Of a stretch of 64,000 nucleotides of DNA, positions 1-12,110 are shown piece by piece (the stretch's first letter is position 1; every line of letters begins with the position of its first letter). The notes below the pieces were generated by a model. The model searched no databases, had not been told where the DNA came from, and saw only the letters and a list, made by a program, of their open reading frames with translations. The DNA is from Ashinkailepas kermadecensis (taxonomy: Eukaryota > Arthropoda > Thecostraca > Neolepadidae), in assembly GCA_034440615.1 (NCBI GenBank), contig JAOTOM010004027.1:1-64000 (forward strand), given 5' to 3'. A program made the position numbers and the translations under genes.

Positions 1-1576
1 GATTCGATTTGTAAAGAAGTAATGGGGACTTGGTCATTGCACCGAGTGCTATGCGAATAAATTTATTTTGTACGATGTCCAAAAGTTTCAAAGCGGAGGT
101 ATTACCACTTGCGTAAACTATGGAGCCATATTCTATGATGGGAAGAACCAAGGATTTGTATAATTGTAATAGCGTGTGACGATCGGATCCGAATGATGAA
201 GATATAATACAGCGAAATAAGTTGAGTCTGTGAAAACATTTGGTCTGGATGTGTTTGACGTGCTTGTGCATGGAAAGCTTGCGATCGAAAATAACACCAA
301 GAAATTTGAACGAATTTACCAAATGTATGTCAGTGTTTCCGAGGTGAAGTGGTGTGTCTGGACCTGGGCACGGAGTTGATTTGCTGAATAACATTGTGGC
401 AGATTTTGGAGCTGGAAATGTGAAACCGTATTTGATGGACCATTGGTGTATCCGGTCAAGTGCGTTTTGTAATCGAATTAGACAATGTTCATAATTTTGC
501 CGGAGCACCAAATCGCACTATCGTCCGCAAATAGCGAGTATGATAGATTGGCTGGCATATTATCGAAAATATCATTAATGATGATGTTGAATAATACTGG
601 TGAAATACAACTCCGCTGTGGTAATCCGTTCTTAAGAAAACGTGGATCGGAAATCGCTGACCTGCACCGGAGATGAAAATGACGGGAACCGGACAAAAAT
701 CCTATCAAATAATGAGCTAAATTTCCTTTGACGCCGAAGTGAAGAAGTTTGGAAATTAATGCCGGTTTGTATACCATATCATACGCTTTACTAATGTCTA
801 AAAATCCTGCAATGGTGTGTTCATGTTTTTTTTGTATAACCAAGGCGTATGTCAGTTTCTAATCGAATGAGATGATCTACTGTACTATGGCCATGACGAA
901 AACCGCATGGAATTGGAGATAACAGATGATTTGTTTCTAAGTACCAGGTCAGTCGTTTTACAATCATACGTTCTAAAAGTTTTCCTAGACAACTGGTGAG
1001 AGCGATGGGTCGGAAATTATTGGGGTTGCTGTGGTTTTTGCCGGGTTTTGGAATAGGGATGAGGTCTTCCTTCCAGGTTTCGGGGAAAGTATGGCCAGAC
1101 CATAATTCATTAAATGTTTGTAAGATGCAATGTTTTGTGTCGTTGGATAAATGTCTGAAAAAGAAATAATGTAAATTGTCGGGACCTACAGAAGTATTAC
1201 CGGCTGAGGAAATTGCAGTATCTAGTTCTGAAACTTGAAGCGGGATATTGTATGTTTCAGTGTTGTCCGAATCTAATTGTGCCAAATCGGTGTGAAATGT
1301 GTGTTGTGCTTTTTGTAGAAATTCCGGTCTGTAGTTTTCAGAGCTATTGTGAGCCATGGTGTCCGCTATTGTATTTACTATTGTTTGTGGGTCTGTAATT
1401 GTGGTGTTTTGAATTTTGAGTGCAGGGAGTGATTCAAATGGAGTGCGTCCTGATAATCGGCGGGTTAACTGCCAGATTTTGCTTAAAGGTGTTCGAGGGG
1501 GTGAGTTGTTGTAAATAAGATGACCATGAACGGCGACGAGCTTCGCGAATGATGCGGCGTGTCTTCGCACGTTCAT
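1..1576 (-). pseudogene. ORF2 C-terminal part: reverse transcriptase domain (broken)
   Basis: The reverse transcriptase copies the element's RNA into DNA at the nicked target. The block at 1576-821 holds the N-terminal RT motifs, including a FRPIALTSCLGKLLERM stretch and a CGFRxGxSTxDHL motif. The block at 843-478 holds the first catalytic aspartate in FLDISKAYD and the FADD catalytic box at about 531-520. The block from 478 to the window edge continues in another frame with thumb-like sequence ending near LPIIEYGS. Frame changes occur near 840, in an A-run, and near 475. A further frameshift near 1500, in a C-run, separates it from the endonuclease. The family is clear; the copy is inactive. 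Confidence 0.85.
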
Positions 1577-1622
1577 AATTACGGTTGACTACATTTTGTT
1601 GGTCGGGATGGCGTAAATATTT

Positions 1623-2558
1623 TCAAAATGCTCTCTTTCTTGCGGCTATTGCTCGGGAATCTTCTATCGACCACCAGGGGACTGGTGTTCTTTTTGTGAA
1701 AGTTTTTGTTTGTGGAATAGTGGTGGAAGCTGCTTCGAGAAGAGTTTTGGTAACTTGGTTGATGTTTTCGACGGGAGAAATGTTGGGGTTGTATTGAATA
1801 TGTGAAAGTTCCTGAAAAGTTGTCCAATCGGCCTTCGGAATTTTCCAGCGAGGGATAAAACTGGGTGTCGTATCTGCCGCAGTTGAAAATGTGGGTGTTA
1901 ATTTAATGGGGTAATGATCGCTGTCATGAATATCAGTGTCTATGGTCCAATCATAATCATTGGCCAGAGTCGGAGAGCATATTGATAAATCAATAGCTGT
2001 TTCCGTGTTATGTCCAAGGTGAAAAAAGGTTGATTCTCCGGTGTTCAGTAATACTAAATTATGTCGGTCTAAAATTTGTTCAGTGATGCGGCCACGAGTG
2101 TCTGTAAGTGTGCGTGTTCTATCCCACGCTGGGCTATGGGCATTAAAATCGCCAAGTAATATGAAAGGATTCTTGAATTGTGTTATCAGGTTGTCTAATG
2201 GTATCAAAATGTTTGTGTTATCTGTTTGTGGTGGAATATATATGGAACATACATCCACATTCCTGCCATGAATACGTAACGTACAAGCTACGGCTTGTAA
2301 AGGTGAATACAGTGTAATTTGTGTGTGTGTAAAATCATTGTTGATGTACAGTGCTGTACCACCACTGCGATGTGGTCCATGGACCTCATCGTGACGGTAC
2401 AGTGAGTAATTGGAAAGATTGAAGTTATATGTATCTGTAGGCAAAAACCATGTTTCTTGAAGTGCTATGAGAATAGGTGCGAGAATATTGAAAAAAGCTT
2501 TCATTTCGGCCCATTTGGATAATAGACTATGGCAATTCCATTGGAGAAATATGGTCAT
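1623..2558 (-). pseudogene. ORF2 N-terminal part: APE-type endonuclease domain
   Basis: This 311-codon open stretch encodes the endonuclease that nicks genomic DNA to prime reverse transcription. Visible motifs are WNCHSL at residues 7-12, the catalytic glutamate in QETW (residue 35), GDFNAH at 136-141 and SDHYPI at 213-218, in the usual order of the exonuclease-endonuclease-phosphatase fold. The ATG at 2558 fits the normal ORF2 start in these elements. A TGA at 1623-1625 interrupts the frame: the codons after it still read as the expected basic linker before the RT, so the stop is a lesion and not the natural end. Confidence 0.85.
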
Positions 2559-2755
2559 TGGTGTGAATTAATATTTGTTGGCACCTTTCGGTGCCTAGCG
2601 CAGCCACGATTGAAGTTCAGGTGGGTTCGTATGTTGAGTGCATCCGGCGGTGGTTGGCTCGCTCGAGCCGTCCGGCCGACCAGTGACCTTGGCGGCCGAC
2701 TCACGTCGGCCGGCCATTGCCGCGGTGGATGCCCGCCGGCTGGGAGTTGGTCGGG

Positions 2756-4179
2756 TCACGTGTGCGCCGGCCGGCGCTGGACAAGCCGCGTTGGATCGGC
2801 GGCCCGCTGACGGGGAACGATAATTTGCTCCCGCAGCGGAGTGACTGCGGGGCCTATCACTCCTCCCTGGAGTGGTCCGTTTGTTTGGAGCCGGAGTGGT
2901 CTGAGTGTTGGGAGCCGGGGTGGTTTGTGTCGGAGTGGTCTGAGTGTTGGGAGCCAGGGTGGTTTGTGTAGGTGTGGTGAGTGGTGCAAGTTTTTTTGTG
3001 GAGCTTTACCAGGAGTCATGTCGGTTTGCATCGAAGTAGAAGTGGTGTTTACGCTAGGGGTGGGTGGAGCAATGCTGGTCGCCTGTGCGTACGTTTTGGT
3101 GGAAGGGGAGGTGGCCTCGACAGACCGCCGGGCCTGGGGGTAGGATACCCCGGTCGTGGCCTTCACAGCACATACATCCTTTTCCTTGCGCCAAACTGGA
3201 CATTGATTGGATGTGGTGAGGTGATCGGGCTTGTTACAACTGAGGTAGTGGGCAGGCTTGGAGCAGGTGGAATCTGGATGTGGTGGTTCTCCGCACTTAG
3301 GGCATCTGGCGGTTTGGCGACACGTCTTACTGCCATGCCCGAAGCGCTGGCAATTAAAACAGCGGAGAGGATTTGGAATAAATACGCGGACTTGGAATCG
3401 GATGTAGCCGGCGAGGATGGTCTTGGGAAGAGTTGTAGAGTTGAAGGTAAGGACAAGTAGGCTTGTATCGCGTTTCTGGCCGTCTTTAAATGAGTTAATG
3501 CGGTGGACGTAGGTCACCCCTCCGGCCTGAGCTCCGTCTGGATATCCGCTTCAGTCATGAAGCGGAGCTCCGGCGCGAAGACGGTGCCCTTGGTGGTGTT
3601 GCGGTTGGAATGGAGAGTGATGGTGACGGATTTTCCACAAAATGTGGTGGTGCGGAGGAGGGCTTTGGTCTGGGCTCAGGATTGGGTTTTAATGACTAAG
3701 GTTCCGTTGGCAGAGGCTTCAATGTCGGGATTGGCTAGGGAGCAGATGGCAAGGAGTTGTTTAGTCGGCCAGAAAACGTTGATACGGCGGAAGGAAACGG
3801 ATTCCTCGACAGGCTTGACTACAATGTAAGAGCCATCACTGTCGAGGTAGGGTTCAATGGGCTGGATGGGTTCAGGTTGGGAGGGCGTGGTCTGGTTCGA
3901 GCGTGGGTCAGCGGCGTGAAGAGTTATGGTCTGGTCTGGATTGCGAGGCGAGGTCGTGGCCTTGGGACGAGCAGGGTTCGGCGAGGCGCAAAGGGCTTCC
4001 ATGGCGTCATCAAGGGGAATTGTCCGGCGCGGGTCATCAATGGTCGAATTCAGTGAGGGAACATCAGAGGCCAAGTCCGTGTTCGTGCGATGGTCGTCGG
4101 GTGTGGTCAGAGGAGGAAATTCCGAATCAGAGTCCTGTGGCAAGCTGGGGTCAGTGCCTTTCTTCCTCTTTTTCCCCAT
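2756..4179 (-). pseudogene. ORF1 gag-like nucleic-acid-binding protein (broken)
   Basis: ORF1 proteins of Jockey-like elements bind the element RNA. The chosen start is the ATG at 4179, beginning MGKKRKK, because the 49 codons upstream are hydrophobic and lie in likely leader. Two CCHC knuckles are intact: CX2CX4HX4C at about 3361-3320 and at 3304-3263. A third, at about 3238-3196, has lost its first cysteine, and a CPVWRKEK motif follows. A TGA at 3676-3678 and a one-base deletion in a G-run near 3518 break the frame. The C-terminal third contains a 36-bp tandem duplication (2890-2970) that gives a repeated PTLRPLR motif. The full length would be about 470 codons, normal for the family. Confidence 0.8.
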
Positions 4180-4330
4180 CACGGGGAAAAAAACCCTACC
4201 AAACGAAATATAAATAAACACGCAGAACAAAGGGAGCGAAAATACGATGACGATTAAAACGGGTGGGGTGACGGGTGTCACCGCACTAGAAAAGAAATGA
4301 GAAAAGAGCGACGGGTGTCGCCCCACGAAA

Positions 4331-5560
4331 ATGAAAATTATAAAAACTGCAATAACAAGCAGTACGAAAGCAGCGGAGTGATCAGCGGGCTCTGGACCAA
4401 CCTATAGACGAGTTGAAGGTGTAGAGTGGTCTAGAAGTTGGTGGTGAAGAGTAGCAAGAAGTCGGAATTGAAGATGTCGAGTTGATGGCAGGCTGGTCTT
4501 GCGAGATACGTCCACGATAGCTGGTAGCACGATCCACGTAGCACGATAGCTGGTCCACGTCCCAGAGCAACGACTTGATGGCGCGAGAGTGAACCGGCAA
4601 CTGCGATAAAAGCACCAAAAGCGCAGAACTTTTACTAACACGAGCAGTGCTAGACAATGTTTGGCCTGATGTGCAACAAAGACATGTAATCCTGAGCCCT
4701 AAGTTCTTTTCCGTTCTGGCTCCATCTTGTTCCACATTGAACTAACTGTGTGTCTTGTATCCCACCATTGGTATTTGTGTTTTCTTTATGACTAACCCTG
4801 TTGCGTGACTAGGTAAATGGTTAAACACGTATACATCGATGACACTTGTGTAGCCTATCAGGATCCGTCACATCCTTCTGATTTTAGCCATCACCAGCTA
4901 CGTCCCGGGCAGCACTTGGCCCCGGTGACGTCACCATCACGTCGACCAATGAAACACCGGTATCCACGGCGTGCATGCATACACACAAACCGTCACAGCC
5001 ACGCAGTGGTGGTCGGCCCGGCCGGCTCGCCCGGGCCCCCACGAAGTGGGTTTGGTAGCGGGCTTGAAGGTTTCCCTTCACCATTGGTTTACATGCAATT
5101 TTACCGTTTTTCTCTACGCTCTCTTGCATGTTTTATGGCCATATAGATCACTTTGACGTATACCAATTGAAAGAACTATTCTTCAGCTTCAGCAAAATGT
5201 ATCCGAAATGACCCAGTAATAATTTTCCTGCCTAACAATGTGCCGTTTCCGGCAGGCTGAACATCAAGTTCCTCCAAAATAAAGGGATTTTTCCCGATAG
5301 TGGTAGGCTCCCTCTACCTTCCGTTTTGGCTGGTGTTGTCACCCCCGTTCGAGAGCGGAAGAAAGGACAGACGGGGGGAGCTAAGTGCGCCATAGCTTCT
5401 TCCCTTCAGTGGCAGGAGAATTTCCGAAAAGTAACCACAGAAGACCGCCTGAAATGATCTGACCGCCCCTAGACCGCAATAGGAGGCCCTTTGCCGTCAT
5501 AAGAGGTTCCATAGCCGCCACAGGAAGCCAATAGCTGCCACAAGAGGCAGGGACGGATCC
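4331..5560. other. No gene recognised; possible retrotransposon leader, then unique sequence
   Basis: About 4331-4740 may be the 5' leader of the Jockey-like element. It contains short repeats of the phrase CACGATAGCTGGT (4508-4556). From 4740 to 5560 I see no coding pattern, no tandem repeat and no RNA gene. Confidence 0.4.
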
Positions 5561-5790
5561 AGGAATTGTCATCTGGGGGAGGGGACACGTGCTTGGAGTG
5601 GCGCCACCGCGAAAGCAGCTTGAGGGGTGTCTTTCCTGCCAAGAGGCGCCTGTGGCTAAACAAAATCGAGGGTGTTGGGGGGTGCACTCGAGCCTTCGCG
5701 GAGGGACGCGTTTTCCTGGTCGAAGGGACGCCACCTTTCATGGGGGGGGCATGTGCCCCAACTTCCCTCCCTGGATCCGCCACCGACAGG
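5560..5790. repeat. GC-rich end of an unidentified interspersed repeat
   Basis: The run GGGACGGATCCAGGA followed by a G-rich and then a C-rich tract resembles the ends of common arthropod DNA elements, which often begin with CAG-GGGCGTAGCC-like sequence. The two G/C-rich halves (5570-5585 and 5735-5765) could pair in part. No partner end was identified. Confidence 0.3.
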
Positions 5791-5828
5791 AGGCCCCATA
5801 TATCCCACGTAATATATATTTGTGCATT

Positions 5829-5831
<3 letters not shown>

Positions 5832-5891
<60 letters not shown>

Positions 5892-5902
5892 TGTGTGTGT
5901 GT
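5832..5902. repeat. (TA)n microsatellite followed by (GT)n
   Basis: An uninterrupted TA run of roughly 28 units is followed directly by about seven GT units. Apparent reading frames across it (YIYIYI) are repeat artefacts. Confidence 0.97.
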
Positions 5903-7380
5903 GTCTGGTGCATGAATGGTTCAAAAGCAATCAGCACCAATGAGCCGCAAGACATTATTGCAAATGATTATGCCCTTTATTTGCATTCTTACGGTTATGC
6001 CTACACATGAATGGATGCACGCGCTTGGTTTGTGGGTGCATATGCAGTCGGTATATATTGGTGGCAAATAGTGAAAATAATTGGTGTGGCAGGGGGTGTT
6101 TGTTGATACCCGCTGATGACATCTGTTCGCTATGTCTGTGTGCAGGAAGCTGGCTGCATCTGTCATTGAGGATGCAAGTCACAAATTGGAAAATTGCATA
6201 CAAATGGACTTCGACCCAACTGCAGATGTAGCGTCCTGCTTGCGTGGTTCATAAAACTCCCCGAATACGAATATATTGAGTGCGAATATGTTCTTAGTAC
6301 GATTTTCACGTGTATTTGCGCATACGTATTTCAAGTACGAATGTATCGCGAATTTATAACGTAACCAAGTAACAACGGCAGCAGAACGACTACCTGCGGG
6401 GATCGCCAACTATGGTTGGTGAAAAAAAATGCAGACATGAACTCACAATATAAGAATCTTTCACCTGTAACTTCGCCTGCTTTCATTCATCACTCGCATC
6501 GCAGCCGTAATGTACGAGTGGTCTGCGCACACGTGGTGACCGTCTGTCACAGCGCGGCTTGAACTTGATCCTATGTACTGAACTGGGGCGGCAAGGGAAC
6601 ACACGCCAGCGGGTAAGGCTACCACTGATGGTGGCCTCAGCTGAGATACCCCTCGCGCAGATGACGTCGTAGGAGCCGACGGGACGGATTCGGGAACGGA
6701 CACAGCAACGGCACCATTCGCGACCTGATCTGGCTATAATGTGAATGACCTATCAGCGGTCCGCGACCTGGACCGTGCACGCCTGACCCGCTGTCTGCAC
6801 GATGGTCGCTGGCAGCCGGCGGCTGTGGAAAGCTGACGTCTTCCTATTTATATATTTATTTATTTATGTCACAATACATGCCCTCCACGTGCAGTGGCTA
6901 TTATGGACAGTCCTCTGCAATTTGGTTTGAAAATCACATTTTAAAGTCATATTTAGGCAATCCAACATCCGTAGGTTTTAAGTAATACAATATTAGTGCG
7001 TTTAAGTGATTCAACATCGGTAGGTTTTAGGCCGTCCAACATCAGTAGGCTAGGTTAGGTTGTATTAATTTGTATTGATAATTGTATGTTATTTTTCATT
7101 ATATATCACCAGGCCCAAAACATTTTCCCCACACTTCCCATATGTTGTTGAGGTGGGATAGCAGGTAACATGTAGCCAATCTTTTACTTGTTTAAAAAAG
7201 TTGTTTCAATGTTTTTAATATTCTTTTCTTGGACTGATTTCTTAGACAGAGGTACTTGAACTTAAAGTGCTTATATCTTTGGAAGTTTTCATTTTCCAAA
7301 GGAATGAGTGTCAAATCAGAAAACACCAGAAAAACAACATTGTGATCAGAAATGGCCCAGGGACTTCTTATGCATGTTTG
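5903..7380. other. No gene recognised; small repeats only
   Basis: At 6255-6350 there are degenerate GTACGAATATAT-type words like those in the inverted array at 14640-15090. At 6961-7060 a phrase close to CAACATCGGTAGGTTTTA occurs three times about 45 bp apart. TATTTATT-rich sequence lies at 6843-6870. No supported coding region was seen. Confidence 0.5.
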
Positions 7381-7397
7381 CCATGTTAATGATGACT

Positions 7398-7446
7398 ATT
7401 GGGGTTTTAGGGTGCGTAAACCACATTGGGTTATATTGCACCCATA
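7398..7446 (+). repeat. Dispersed hairpin-core repeat, copy 1
   Basis: The core contains an outer stem GGGTGC/GCACCC and an inner stem AACC/GGTT, preceded by ATTGGGGTTTTA. Compared with the copy at 30399, both stems change on both sides so that pairing is kept. See the related copies at 22560, 25707, 30399, 48853, 50783 and 52490. Confidence 0.6.
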
Positions 7447-7677
7447 ACAAGGTTGCCTAAGCACGCGTCAGACTGTCACAAACGAATATAAAACATCGGT
7501 AGCTATTAAGGCGCTTGATCTGAGATCTGTGGAAACAGTAATCAGTTAGGCAGGTGCATATATTACGTCAGATCCCATCTCCGCAAGGAAGCATAAAACT
7601 GCTCCATTGTGTATAAATCGGTAATAATCTCCCAATAAGTTCTTCAACCTCGGAGCATTCGCATCTTATCCGAAGTG

Positions 7678-8300
7678 GCGCCTACGTTCTTCTGTGTATG
7701 CTTGGCACGCCACCAGCACATGGTACACAGTCAGCGCGGCATTACACCTAACACATTTCGGCCTGTCGTCCCCGCACAATAAATACCTATGTGTTGCTAG
7801 AGTGTGACCAATTCTGAGACGACAGATGGCTACTTCGTCCCTTCTAGTTTGGCTGAAGGACGAGTGCCACGGAGCTAAGGTCTGATTTGCTTTAATTTGT
7901 TGAACTCCACTTGGTCCCATTTGCCCTGCCACTGTCTGAGAATAAATGATGAGATAATTGGGTAGTAGTCACTGGTAGGGAGTGGGAGAACGCGACTCCT
8001 TTGCGCTTGTGCTGCACGCCTTGCAGCCCTGTCGGCCAGCTCGTTACCACGGATTCCGACATGTGCTGGAATTCAGCAAAGTATGACCTGTTTTCCCATG
8101 CGATGCAGCGAAGTAAGGTGCGATAAAATGTCTCGTACGATGACATGTTATTGGTTAAAACTGTGCAGCGCCACAAGACTGCTCAGAGAATCACTCAAAA
8201 TAACATGCAAAATATCGTCGTCAACCTCGATGTATGCAAGAGTTTTGCTGATGGCCATCAACTCCGCAGTGAAGACCGTGTCGTGCGGTGGCATTTTACA
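7678..8300 (-). pseudogene. LINE RNase H domain and C-terminal zinc-finger tail (broken)
   Basis: On the minus strand from about 8280 the sequence reads TAELMAISKTLAYIE, then LSDSLSSL, then IPAHVGIRGNELADRAAR near 8060-8015. These are the catalytic E and two D motifs of retroelement RNase H. From 7880 to 7666 follows a tail with CRLRIGHTLATHRYL and a CX2CX8HX4C finger (CVRCNAALTVYHVLVAC). This combination is typical of the 3' end of I/Jockey-group LINEs that carry an RNase H. At least three in-frame stops and a frameshift interrupt it. No RT portion is found next to it, so it is a 5'-truncated dead copy. Confidence 0.8.
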
Positions 8301-8319
8301 CAAATCCTATAATTTTTGA

Positions 8320-9905
8320 TGGAAAGAATCAACCTAAATATAGGCATCACTCACTTGTTATCTCATGATAATCTCATTCTTTGTCCATTCTGTAAAAAAA
8401 TATAGCCCATAAATGCACCATTTCAGTCAGCAGATCTGACCCAAATAATATATTTATCATACCTTTGACCCTAACTTAGCTACCCTAACGTAGCTATAAC
8501 TTAGTGGTAAATAGGATCTTATCGTGATTGTTATTTTGGTGCACAAAGAACATATTTTTTTTACCAGCAAGCCCAAACATTGGTTGAAAAGCAAAATAAT
8601 ACCAAAAGGGAGGGCTTTCAATTGGTTCATATACAATAACTAATTATTGAAAGCTTGATAAATTTGCAAGGTAACCTGGCATAAAATTAGCCAGCCTAAT
8701 CTATGTTCTCAGAGAAATGTATCAAAATATTGAAATAAAAGGACATAACCTAACCAGGCCTATCCGTCTTTTTTCATGGAGGAGAAACATTGTCAACATG
8801 CATACAAATCAAGAAAAACACAACAACGTAATGTTGCAAATGATGTAAACATCACTAATACAAAAAGTTTCAGGATTACCCAGGATATTGGCTGGTGGGA
8901 ATATTATGGTGGGAATAGTTGATGGTAGGAGACATTTGATTCTCTGCAAAGAGGCAGGGTTGAGCAGCTCTTTCTTTAGGTTTCTTCTCTGATCAATTTA
9001 TTTGAAATGCTTGGAGCATGCTCTTGGTTCCCAACATTTGAGAACTTAGACATGTTTTATTGTATGCTAAGAGATTTTGCTAAGGCAGAATCCTGATAAA
9101 ATGGTGTAACCAGATTTCTTCTTTATTAAAGTTGCCTGCCCAGTGCCACCTCTGGTACTGCACAGTAAGGCATGACACCTGAAACAGAAATGTGTTACAT
9201 TCAAACATTCTATCTAGATGCTGAATTCATACCACAGGAAATCAGACTGCAACTCATGGAAAGTTTCAGGAGGGCATTCATAGCATGATGATAGCATGTA
9301 TTGTACATAAATGTTCAATTATGCATGTATCGTCAATAATCCATGCAAAATTAATAAAGGAATAATGCACCATGCCCTGGGTCTAGCTGGCCTAGAAAGA
9401 GCTATGTTTGCAATAACTGTTGTATGTCAATGTAGGTAGGTAGGTACATGTTCTGAAAAATAGGCTGCTCCTGGATTTTTGGAATTCAGAACACTATCCT
9501 CTCCAGAAAATTGTTTCTTGTTTTCTCGTCTGGAGGTTGAATCTCCTAAGTCACCTCCTATGTTTGACAATGAGCTGCTGTGATCAAGTAAAAGTGCTCA
9601 CAATTCACCGAAAGTGGGTGCAAATTGAGTGGACGCAAAAGGTTTGAACAAAAATATTCTCCATACTGGATGACTTCAAAATATTCCTCTCAACATGCAA
9701 TATTACAATGCACAAATCCAACCTTGCCTATGCATGATAAAATATGTGTCTGAACAAATGTTCACTGGAAAGAACAGGACAAGATTAATAACTCAGTCAG
9801 CGGAACATAAATACCTTTGCTTGTAGAGAAGGCAAAATAAAAGTAACCATTGCGTATGATTTGAGGAAAGTCGTCTGCAACCATATTGATACCATATTTA
9901 AAAAA
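8320..9905. other. AT-rich sequence, no gene recognised
   Basis: The stretch is AT-rich, has no long open frame on either strand, and contains no tandem repeat or RNA gene that I can identify. It precedes the lectin-type exon and may hold its upstream regulatory region. Confidence 0.5.
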
Positions 9906-9913
9906 ACCTTCGG

Positions 9914-9921
9914 ATGACGTC
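9914..9921. promoter_or_regulatory. CRE-like palindrome TGACGTCA upstream of the lectin exon
   Basis: A perfect TGACGTCA lies about 95 bp before the ATG at 10014. It is the classical CREB/ATF site. Its position suits a proximal promoter, but no TATA box or initiator is obvious and use is unproven. Confidence 0.4.
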
Positions 9922-10013
9922 ATGCGGGCTTGAAGGAAAACTTCGATCTACCTTCTAGTAAAGGTATCTTGGGCTCGCCCGCCCACACCGAGCCAAGTGG
10001 TGGACAGTGAAGG

Positions 10014-10321
10014 ATGCGGCGCACGTGCAAGACGATCCTGTGGCTGCTGGCGGTCGCGGCCGCCGGCTCGGTGTCGAACAGCCGGCGGCTGCGCAACCTC
10101 GCTGGCCGCAACCACACCGAGCAGCTGCTGGAGACGACGACGGCCGCCAGCGTCATACAGTGTGCCTTGTCGTGCGTACGCGTCGCCGTCTGCGCCGACA
10201 TCGACTTCTCGGCCGCCGGCAGCTGCCAGCTGCTCGGCTGCCAGACCTGCTGGACGTACAACCGTGGCAGCTGCTACCTCGTCGGCACCGACCAGCTCAC
10301 CTGGGAACAGGCGGAGGCCAA
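10014..10321 (+). CDS. 5' coding exon of a secreted PAN/apple and C-type lectin protein
   Basis: The exon starts at ATG 10014 with a basic-hydrophobic leader (MRRTCKTILWLLAVAAAGS), a good signal peptide. Residues about 35-85 carry five or six cysteines in the arrangement of a PAN/apple module (IQCALSCVRVAVC, then GSCQLLGCQTC). Residues 86-102 read SCYLVGTDQLTWEQAEA, the classic start of a C-type lectin domain, which normally continues with a cysteine. The lectin sequence stops abruptly and a GT at 10322 gives a weak donor (phase 2), so this is probably the first coding exon of a secreted carbohydrate-binding protein. The frame stays open to 10595, but those extra residues come from repeat array. 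The remaining lectin exons are not found nearby. Confidence 0.6.
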
Positions 10322-10329
10322 GTCTCATC

Positions 10330-12110
10330 CGGTTCACCTAAAAAAAGTGAAGCCGGGGCAACAAAGGATCAGTCCGGTCATGGATGAGCACTCTGGGGTC
10401 TCGACAATCCTGCTAAAGACACCTAAAACGTGTTTGGTCCCCAAAAACGTGTCGAGACCGATGCAACTCGAGCTAGGGATCCCAACGAGTGACGACGTGG
10501 CCCAAGACGACGACGTGACACTGATTTCCAGAAAAGTCGCGTCGCTGCCCTTGATAAGCACGCGATCACTCGACAGCCAGGAGGTCGCGCCGTAACCTCA
10601 AAAGTTGCAGCTGGCTTCCCAAACATCAACTTCTACCCAGAATGTCACCCTGCGGTCACACAAAAATGCGTCAAACACCAAAAAACGCATCGGTCCCCGT
10701 AAAAATAACGCGATGGGGCAAACAAAAAATTCACCGGAATCCCGAAAATCGTAACTGGACCAAAAATATTGCGCAGACGAATTACGTCAATAGAACCCGT
10801 CCACAAAAAAAATTACAAAGTGGCCTAATCGAATCGACCTGAGCACCGGAAAATTCAGATCAGGTCCCGAAAGAAAATCATCTAGGGGCCTTTTCTTGTC
10901 TGAAGGGTGCCATCGGCTTAAAAATGTATTCGTTGAGCAGCCTCAATGGCTTACGAAAGGGGCAAATGTCCCCTTCCCTTCTGAATGAGTGGATTTCTAA
11001 GAACCGCGCCGGGGTCCCAGACAAATTATCCTGGGCCCCATAAATTTCCGTCGGGGGCCCAGAGTTTGCGTAGGGGCTCCAAATATACACAGCGTGCACC
11101 AAGAAGTTCGCGCCGGGTCCGAAAAATTCCGCTGGAGCCCGCTAGAATTGCTCTGGGGCCCAGATATGTACGACGCACCCCTCGAACTCGCACCGAGCTC
11201 CCCAGATATCGCGCTCGGAACCCAAAATTTCGTCCGTAATCCCAGAAATTCTGGTCGGGGCTCCCAAAAATTAGCGTCTACGGCCCGAAGTAAGCAAAAC
11301 ATTACCCCAAAAATCGCATCGAGGCCCCACAAAAAACAAGCCGGAGCCCTCAACAATCAGGAGAGATGCCAGATGCTTTCAAATGCCGCGTACGGCCCCG
11401 ACAACCTTACCGGAACTAGAAAAATCGCGGCGGGCCACACACATATGGTGCCATGTGCCCGCAAAATCCTGCCATGACTCGAACTTAAAAGGAAATCAGA
11501 AGAAGTGACTAAAAATTGCATCGAGCCAAGCAAATTGGCGTTCAAATCCCCGGGAACCATGCGCCTGGATCCGAAAAGTCGCGTCAGGGCCACGAGAAAT
11601 CATATCGGCGTCACCAATATTGTGCTGTGTCCGCAAATGTGCTATAAAATCCCCAAATTAACACAACAGGACCCCAAGGGAACACCGGGAGGCCGAAAAT
11701 GCACAGGGCCCTCCAAAGCGTACCGAGCCTCGCAAAAAGCGTCAGGGCTTTAAAACATGCGTTGCGGCTTTAATAAACACATCAGGAGCTAACAAAAACA
11801 CACCTCAGGCCCTCAAAGCACGCCGTGGCCATGAGACATCATGGGGGCTTGAAACCAGACTGGGGCCCTCAGAAAGCGACATGGTTCTTAAAAAGTCGAA
11901 CAAAAAGACCGGGCACTAATTAAGCACATAGAGGTTTTTGAAAACGTGCCGGTACCTCAAAAATATCCCCGGTGCACAAAAAAAAACAATAAAACGCTCA
12001 CAAAATGCCTTCTTCTCAAAAATGTGCTGGGCCCCTAACAAAAATGGGCTGGAGTCCTAAGACACATCCGTACACAAAGAAAAACGCCACGAGATCAAAA
12101 TAAAAACTCC
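10330..12110. repeat. Type A degenerate 21-bp array, copy 1
   Basis: The region consists of about 80 units of 20-22 bp. Each unit alternates a G/C-rich block close to GGGGCCCC with an A-tract close to AAAAATCGCG. Units are strongly diverged while the spacing is kept; for example, eleven successive units at 11060-11300 measure 20-22 bp. The array begins within ten bases of the lectin exon donor. A non-array patch lies at about 10880-10985. Open frames in it (heptad-like GPRRxF on the minus strand) follow from the near-21-bp period and are not taken as genes. Confidence 0.85.

Larger units (their letters stand above)
1..4330 (-). mobile_element. Jockey-like non-LTR retrotransposon, decayed, 3' end beyond the window
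   Basis: The segment carries, in minus-strand order, a gag-like ORF1 with zinc knuckles, an apurinic-type endonuclease and a reverse transcriptase. That is the standard architecture of Jockey-superfamily LINEs. The element runs off the window at base 1, so its 3' end is not seen. ORF1 begins at an ATG at 4179; about 150 bp or more of 5' leader lies upstream, but no exact 5' end or target-site duplication could be fixed. Both ORFs contain stops and single-base frameshifts, so this copy cannot encode a complete machinery. Clade assignment rests on motif style only. Confidence 0.85.

Noticed and set aside
5469..6010. YIYIYI-containing proteins
   Set aside because: Translation of the (TA)n microsatellite.
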